Position numbers and translations under genes: made by a program. A DNA stretch of 15,657 nt from CAMYLR01 sp039588915 (lineage in GTDB: Bacteria > Gemmatimonadota > Gemmatimonadetes > JACCXV01 > JAHWKZ01): positions 1 to 15,657 of the forward strand of contig JBDGYV010000073.1 in NCBI GenBank assembly GCA_039588915.1, given 5' to 3'. Of the stretch, positions 12,653 to 15,657 are shown piece after piece. The stretch's first letter is position 1. Each line of letters begins with the position of its first letter. The notes below the pieces were generated by a model. The model was given only the letters and a program-made list of their open reading frames with translations, made no database searches and was not told where the DNA came from.

Positions 12653-13147
12653 ATGGACAAGACTTGTCTCCGAATTCTCTCGGCGGTTGTTATCGCGATG
12701 CTTATGGGCGGTTGTGGCGGCGAGCAGGAGGTGCCGGAGCCCCAGCAGGCCTCGGCCGAGGATGCGGAAGAAGCTCTGCGTGCGGCCCGAGCGGACTCTG
12801 TCGCCATGGCGCAGACCCAGTACAACCCCGCCGTGTTTGACACGATCGCCTGGTCGGGTGGTGAGGACCGTTTTGAGCGCGGAGAGCTTGTTTGGTCCTA
12901 CAGCTGCACCACGTGCCACGGCACCCGCGGTCGCGGGGACGGCGAGCTAGCCGAACAGAGCGACTTCTCGATGCCGGACTTTACTGTCGCCGACTGGGCC
13001 TATGGTGACGACATCCCGGCCATTCGTCACCGAGTGTACATCGGTCACGAGTCAGAAATGCCCAGTTGGGGTCTCTATGGGTTGTCGTACCGAGACGTTG
13101 ACGCGGTGGCTTTCTACGTCAATGAGGTGTTCCGCCGGGCGCGGTGA
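12653..13147 (+). CDS. Class I c-type cytochrome, predicted lipoprotein
   Basis: A 164-residue exported monohaem cytochrome. The N-terminus (MDKTCLRIL, hydrophobic core, LMGGC) is a lipoprotein-like signal with Cys21 as the likely lipidated residue; the lipobox is slightly atypical (Met at -3). An acidic Glu/Ala-rich linker runs to about residue 50. The haem site is CTTCH (Cys85, Cys88, His89) and the sixth ligand is Met136 in SEMPSWG, followed by the closing helix RDVDAVAFYVNEVF. This is the layout of small electron-transfer cytochromes that feed oxidases or serve periplasmic dehydrogenases. AGGGAG lies six bases before the ATG; a longer frame starting at 12623 would spoil the signal peptide. 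A hairpin terminator follows, so it is probably transcribed alone. Its redox partner is not identified. Confidence 0.9.
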   Translation: MDKTCLRILSAVVIAMLMGGCGGEQEVPEPQQASAEDAEEALRAARADSVAMAQTQYNPAVFDTIAWSGGEDRFERGELVWSYSCTTCHGTRGRGDGELAEQSDFSMPDFTVADWAYGDDIPAIRHRVYIGHESEMPSWGLYGLSYRDVDAVAFYVNEVFRRAR

Positions 13148-13174
13148 ACCGCGCTCAAACACGGTGAGTTTTCC

Positions 13175-13205
13175 AGGGGGGCGACGCCTATGGGGTCGCC
13201 CCTTT
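13175..13205 (+). terminator. Hairpin terminator after cytochrome c gene
   Basis: GGGGCGAC (13178-13185) pairs perfectly with GTCGCCCC (13195-13202) around a 9-base loop, extended by two G-T wobbles and an A-T pair at the base. It is followed by CTTT-type pyrimidines and lies 27 bases after the cytochrome stop, which fits an intrinsic terminator with a short U-tract. Confidence 0.65.
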
Positions 13206-13235
13206 CGCTTACTTCTGAAACGCGGATGGCTGGCA

Positions 13236-13763
13236 TTGAAAACGCGAACACTTTTCTGCGTTTGCCCCCTGCTTCTCGTCATCTCATGTACCGGCAAAAG
13301 AGATGACGTGACGAACAATGAGGCCGGACAAGTCGATGAGATCGGAGGTCAATTCGACATCCGTATCCATGCTGTGGAGGGCCAACAGACGCCGCCGGCG
13401 GACCTAGTTCTGGTTGATCCTCGGGATCGGAAGACCGGAAAGGATCCGCGAGTCGACCGGATCTTTACGGACATACCGAGTTCATCCTACGAGACAGAAA
13501 GCATCGACGACGATGTGACCGGTGAGGCGGGTCCGGAGACCCGCATCGTGTACGTTGGAAACGCCATGAGTGGCGAGTACACCCTGCGCGTCGTGGGGAC
13601 CGAGAATGCCCCTTATAATCTGGAGTTGCGAGGCGTGGACCGCGAATTGAATCCGTCTACAGTTCGGTTTCTCGACATAGATATCAGGGCGGATTCCGAC
13701 CACCGGTACGTCATCGAGTATTCGAGCGAGCTGGGGAGCAAAATAGAGGCAAGGCGAGACTGA
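13236..13763 (+). CDS. Lipoprotein with beta-rich mature domain, unknown function
   Basis: Using the TTG at 13236, this is a 175-residue predicted lipoprotein: a basic start, hydrophobic core and lipobox VISC with Cys18 as the lipidation site. The open frame extends back to 13002, but that part runs antisense-like through the cytochrome gene and its terminator, and TTG is the only usual start just before the signal peptide. The mature part contains LVLVDPRDRKTGKDPR, then IPSSSYETESIDDDVTGEAGPETR, and strands such as GEYTLRVVGTENAPYNLEL. A domain-like stretch of this kind, an Asp-Pro-Arg segment followed by a calcium-like Asp-rich loop and a beta sandwich, occurs in secreted bacterial proteins, but I cannot name it. 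Its stop lies 3 bp before the YgfK-like gene, so the two are probably co-translated. Confidence 0.7.
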   Translation: MKTRTLFCVCPLLLVISCTGKRDDVTNNEAGQVDEIGGQFDIRIHAVEGQQTPPADLVLVDPRDRKTGKDPRVDRIFTDIPSSSYETESIDDDVTGEAGPETRIVYVGNAMSGEYTLRVVGTENAPYNLELRGVDRELNPSTVRFLDIDIRADSDHRYVIEYSSELGSKIEARRD

Positions 13764-13766
13764 GCC

Positions 13767-15657
13767 GTGGCGGAGCTTCGCCCATATCCCTTTCGTGCGC
13801 TGATAACGCGCATGTTTCGTGAGCTCGAACGCGAAGACAAGATCTTCGACCTTCCCCTGCGCAAGTGTTTCTTCGGCGACGTCGACAAGGACCTCTCGGT
13901 CCGTTTCCACAGCAATACGGCCGCGTCGCCGCTAGGACCCGCGGCTGGACCGCACTCGCAGATGGCACAGAATATCGTCCTCAGTTGGCTTGTCGGTTGT
14001 CGTATCGTGGAGCTCAAGACGGTCCAAGTCCTGGACGAGCTGAAGATCCCGCGTCCGTGTATCGACATGGCAACGATTGGTTTCAACGTGGAGTGGAGCC
14101 AGGAACTCAAGATCGAGCAGTCGCTCGAAGAGTACGTCAAGGGCGCGATGCTGATCGAGATCCTGCGAGCGAGCGGCAGTGTTCCCCTGATGCCAGGATT
14201 CGACGGTGTCGTCTACGACATCAGCGTCGGGTACGACCTTGCTGGTATCCAGGGTGATCGTGTGCAGGGTTTTGTTGCCGGCATGCAGGACGCCTCCGCG
14301 ACCGTCGATCGACTCCGTGGCGAGATTCCCGATGAGTTTGCCGAGTTCCGCGACCTTGACTTTCCGACAAAGCTCTCGAATACGCTCACCCTGAGCACGT
14401 TCCACGGCTGTCCACCGGACGAGATCGAGCGCATCATAGACTTTCTGCTACGCCACAACGGGCTGCACTGCACCGTCAAGCTCAATCCGCTGTTGCTTGG
14501 GCCCGCGCGCACGCGCGAGCTGCTGAGCGGCGTGATGGGTTACGAAGGAATCCGCATCCCCGACACAGCTTTTGAGCAGGATACTCGCTGGGACCAGATG
14601 GTCGAGTTCGTAGACCGCTTGGGAACCACCGCCGACGAGTTAAGCCGCGGCTTTGGCGTGAAGTTCACGAACACTCTGATCGTCGAGAACCATCGCGACT
14701 TCTTTCCCTCGTCAGAAAAAGAGATGTATCTATCCGGTCCACCATTGCACGTGTTGGCCATGAATCTCGTTCAGAAGTTCCGAGCCACCTTTGGGAATCG
14801 GTTCCCGATATCGTTCGCTGCCGGTATTGGGCGGGAGAACTTCCCTGATGCGGTGGCGCTAGGTCTTGTCCCGGTGACCGTTTGCACGGACCTCCTAAAG
14901 CCTGGCGGATACGGCCGCGCGCAACGCTATTTCAACGCGTTGCGAAAGCGGATGGATACCGTCGGCGCTGATAGCATTGCGAGCTACATCATTCGCGCTT
15001 ACGGGTTGGGGTCGGCGGCTCTGGCCCGGCTTAACATCGAAGACCCAGCGTCGCGTAGTGCCTGCGAGGCGGCTCTTGATTCGGGTGCTGACCTGGCCGC
15101 TGTGGCAGGTGGCGATCTCTACCGGAGGTGGGTCGCCGAGGCGGCGCTCTGCAACACCGATCACTACGTGCCGCGCGCTACCGCGGACACGCGCTACGCC
15201 AGGGTTCGGAACTCAAAATCACCTACCAAGGTCGGTTCACATCTTGAGCTGTTCGATTGTATCACGTGTAACAAGTGCGTTCCCGTGTGTCCCAACAATG
15301 CCAATTTCGTGTTTGTGCTTCCGCGTCTCGAGCAACCGATTCACAAGATGCGGTTCACCGGCGAGACCTGGACGAGCCGCACCGATGGGACGTTAGTTAT
15401 CGACCAGAAACAGCAATACGGCAATTTCGCGGACTTTTGCAATGACTGCGGCAACTGCGATGTGTTTTGCCCAGAGGATGGCGGCCCTTACGTGGTGAAA
15501 CCACGTTTCTTTGGGTCGTTGGAAGACTGGCGCGAGTTCGACGAGCTCGATGGCTTCGCGGTCGAGCGTAATGACGGCGAGATGTGCATTTGGGGTCGCG
15601 TGGAAGGCATCGAGTTCAGCCTGGGCGATGCCGGCGATCGTGCGCTCTTCACGGGGC
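13767..15657 (+). CDS. YgfK-like oxidoreductase: dihydroorotate dehydrogenase-like domain plus 2[4Fe-4S] ferredoxin domain, 3' end beyond window
   Basis: Reading continuously from GTG 13767, 630 residues are visible and the frame is open at the right edge. Residues ~1-440 match the N-terminal dihydroorotate-dehydrogenase-like domain of E. coli YgfK (putative selenate reductase subunit, linked to purine catabolism): LGPAAGPHSQ (56-65), VELKTVQ, STFHGCPPDEIE (211-222; Cys215) and LLKPGGYGRA (376-385), likely an FMN barrel. A ferredoxin domain follows with two CxxCxxCxxxC clusters (Cys498, 501, 504, 508 and Cys558, 561, 564, 568). In E. coli YgfK (about 1030 residues) a glutamate-synthase-like FAD/NAD(P)H module lies between these parts; here only a ~50-residue linker is present, so electrons should come from another protein. 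GTG is supported by alignment of ELRPYPFRALITRMF to the YgfK start and by AAGGCGAG eight bases upstream. It is coupled to the preceding lipoprotein gene. Confidence 0.88.
   Translation, partial: MAELRPYPFRALITRMFRELEREDKIFDLPLRKCFFGDVDKDLSVRFHSNTAASPLGPAAGPHSQMAQNIVLSWLVGCRIVELKTVQVLDELKIPRPCIDMATIGFNVEWSQELKIEQSLEEYVKGAMLIEILRASGSVPLMPGFDGVVYDISVGYDLAGIQGDRVQGFVAGMQDASATVDRLRGEIPDEFAEFRDLDFPTKLSNTLTLSTFHGCPPDEIERIIDFLLRHNGLHCTVKLNPLLLGPARTRELLSGVMGYEGIRIPDTAFEQDTRWDQMVEFVDRLGTTADELSRGFGVKFTNTLIVENHRDFFPSSEKEMYLSGPPLHVLAMNLVQKFRATFGNRFPISFAAGIGRENFPDAVALGLVPVTVCTDLLKPGGYGRAQRYFNALRKRMDTVGADSIASYIIRAYGLGSAALARLNIEDPASRSACEAALDSGADLAAVAGGDLYRRWVAEAALCNTDHYVPRATADTRYARVRNSKSPTKVGSHLELFDCITCNKCVPVCPNNANFVFVLPRLEQPIHKMRFTGETWTSRTDGTLVIDQKQQYGNFADFCNDCGNCDVFCPEDGGPYVVKPRFFGSLEDWREFDELDGFAVERNDGEMCIWGRVEGIEFSLGDAGDRALFTG

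Noticed and set aside
1..15657. CRISPR array, tRNA, rRNA, insertion sequence or phage genes
   Set aside because: No regularly spaced repeats, no cloverleaf-like sequences, no transposase or integrase motifs and no terminal inverted repeats were seen on either strand.

Overview
The window looks like a chromosomal stretch from a GC-rich, Gram-negative, respiring bacterium. I base this on five predicted lipoproteins, a periplasmic-type c cytochrome, a molybdo-hydroxylase iron-sulfur subunit and a hemerythrin. The mix of gene families would suit an environmental Gemmatimonadota- or Acidobacteriota-like lineage, but nothing here fixes the taxon (no rRNA or marker gene). I see no tRNA, rRNA, CRISPR array, insertion sequence or phage gene. 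Genes are mostly short transcription units on alternating strands.

Layout. (1) 1-342, minus: start of a [2Fe-2S] subunit of an isoquinoline 1-oxidoreductase/xanthine dehydrogenase-type enzyme, running off the left edge. (2) 454-4086, plus: a fused small-molecule kinase/phospho-lyase (hydroxylysine-kinase-like plus class III aminotransferase fold), a zeta-crystallin-type quinone oxidoreductase, and a small membrane protein overlapping it by ATGA. (3) 4092-4806: terminator-like hairpin, a four-helix membrane protein behind a structured leader, and a convergent 56-residue FmdB-type zinc ribbon. (4) 4996-5418: PEGA-like lipoprotein, convergent with an ATGA-coupled minus pair (5433-6805) of a membrane SRPBCC protein and a SnoaL-like lipoprotein. 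(5) 6942-8656: a mercuric-reductase/RclA-like flavin disulfide oxidoreductase followed by a membrane-anchored L7/L12 C-terminal-domain protein. (6) 8668-9348, minus: lipoprotein of unknown function; then a divergent region with a NarL-like 7-2-7 site, a hemerythrin (9633-10202) and a strong terminator. (7) 10271-10657: two tandem palindromes before a zinc-ribbon membrane protein. (8) 10678-12354, minus: a large unrecognised protein with a GNAT-like segment. (9) 12653-15657, plus: a c-type cytochrome lipoprotein, a terminator, a TTG-started lipoprotein, and a YgfK-like flavin/iron-sulfur oxidoreductase running off the right edge.

The genes do not form one obvious pathway. The clearest functional units are the self-contained kinase plus lyase enzyme (phosphorylate an amino alcohol, then eliminate phosphate and ammonia), the flavin disulfide reductase and hemerythrin (redox or O2/NO-related stress, inferred), and the YgfK-like protein. 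In YgfK the central FAD/NAD(P)H module sits between the dihydroorotate-dehydrogenase-like and ferredoxin domains; here it is absent, which suggests a separate electron-donor partner. The YgfK-like and molybdo-hydroxylase families co-occur in purine catabolism in other bacteria, but here they lie at opposite ends of the window and no link is shown.
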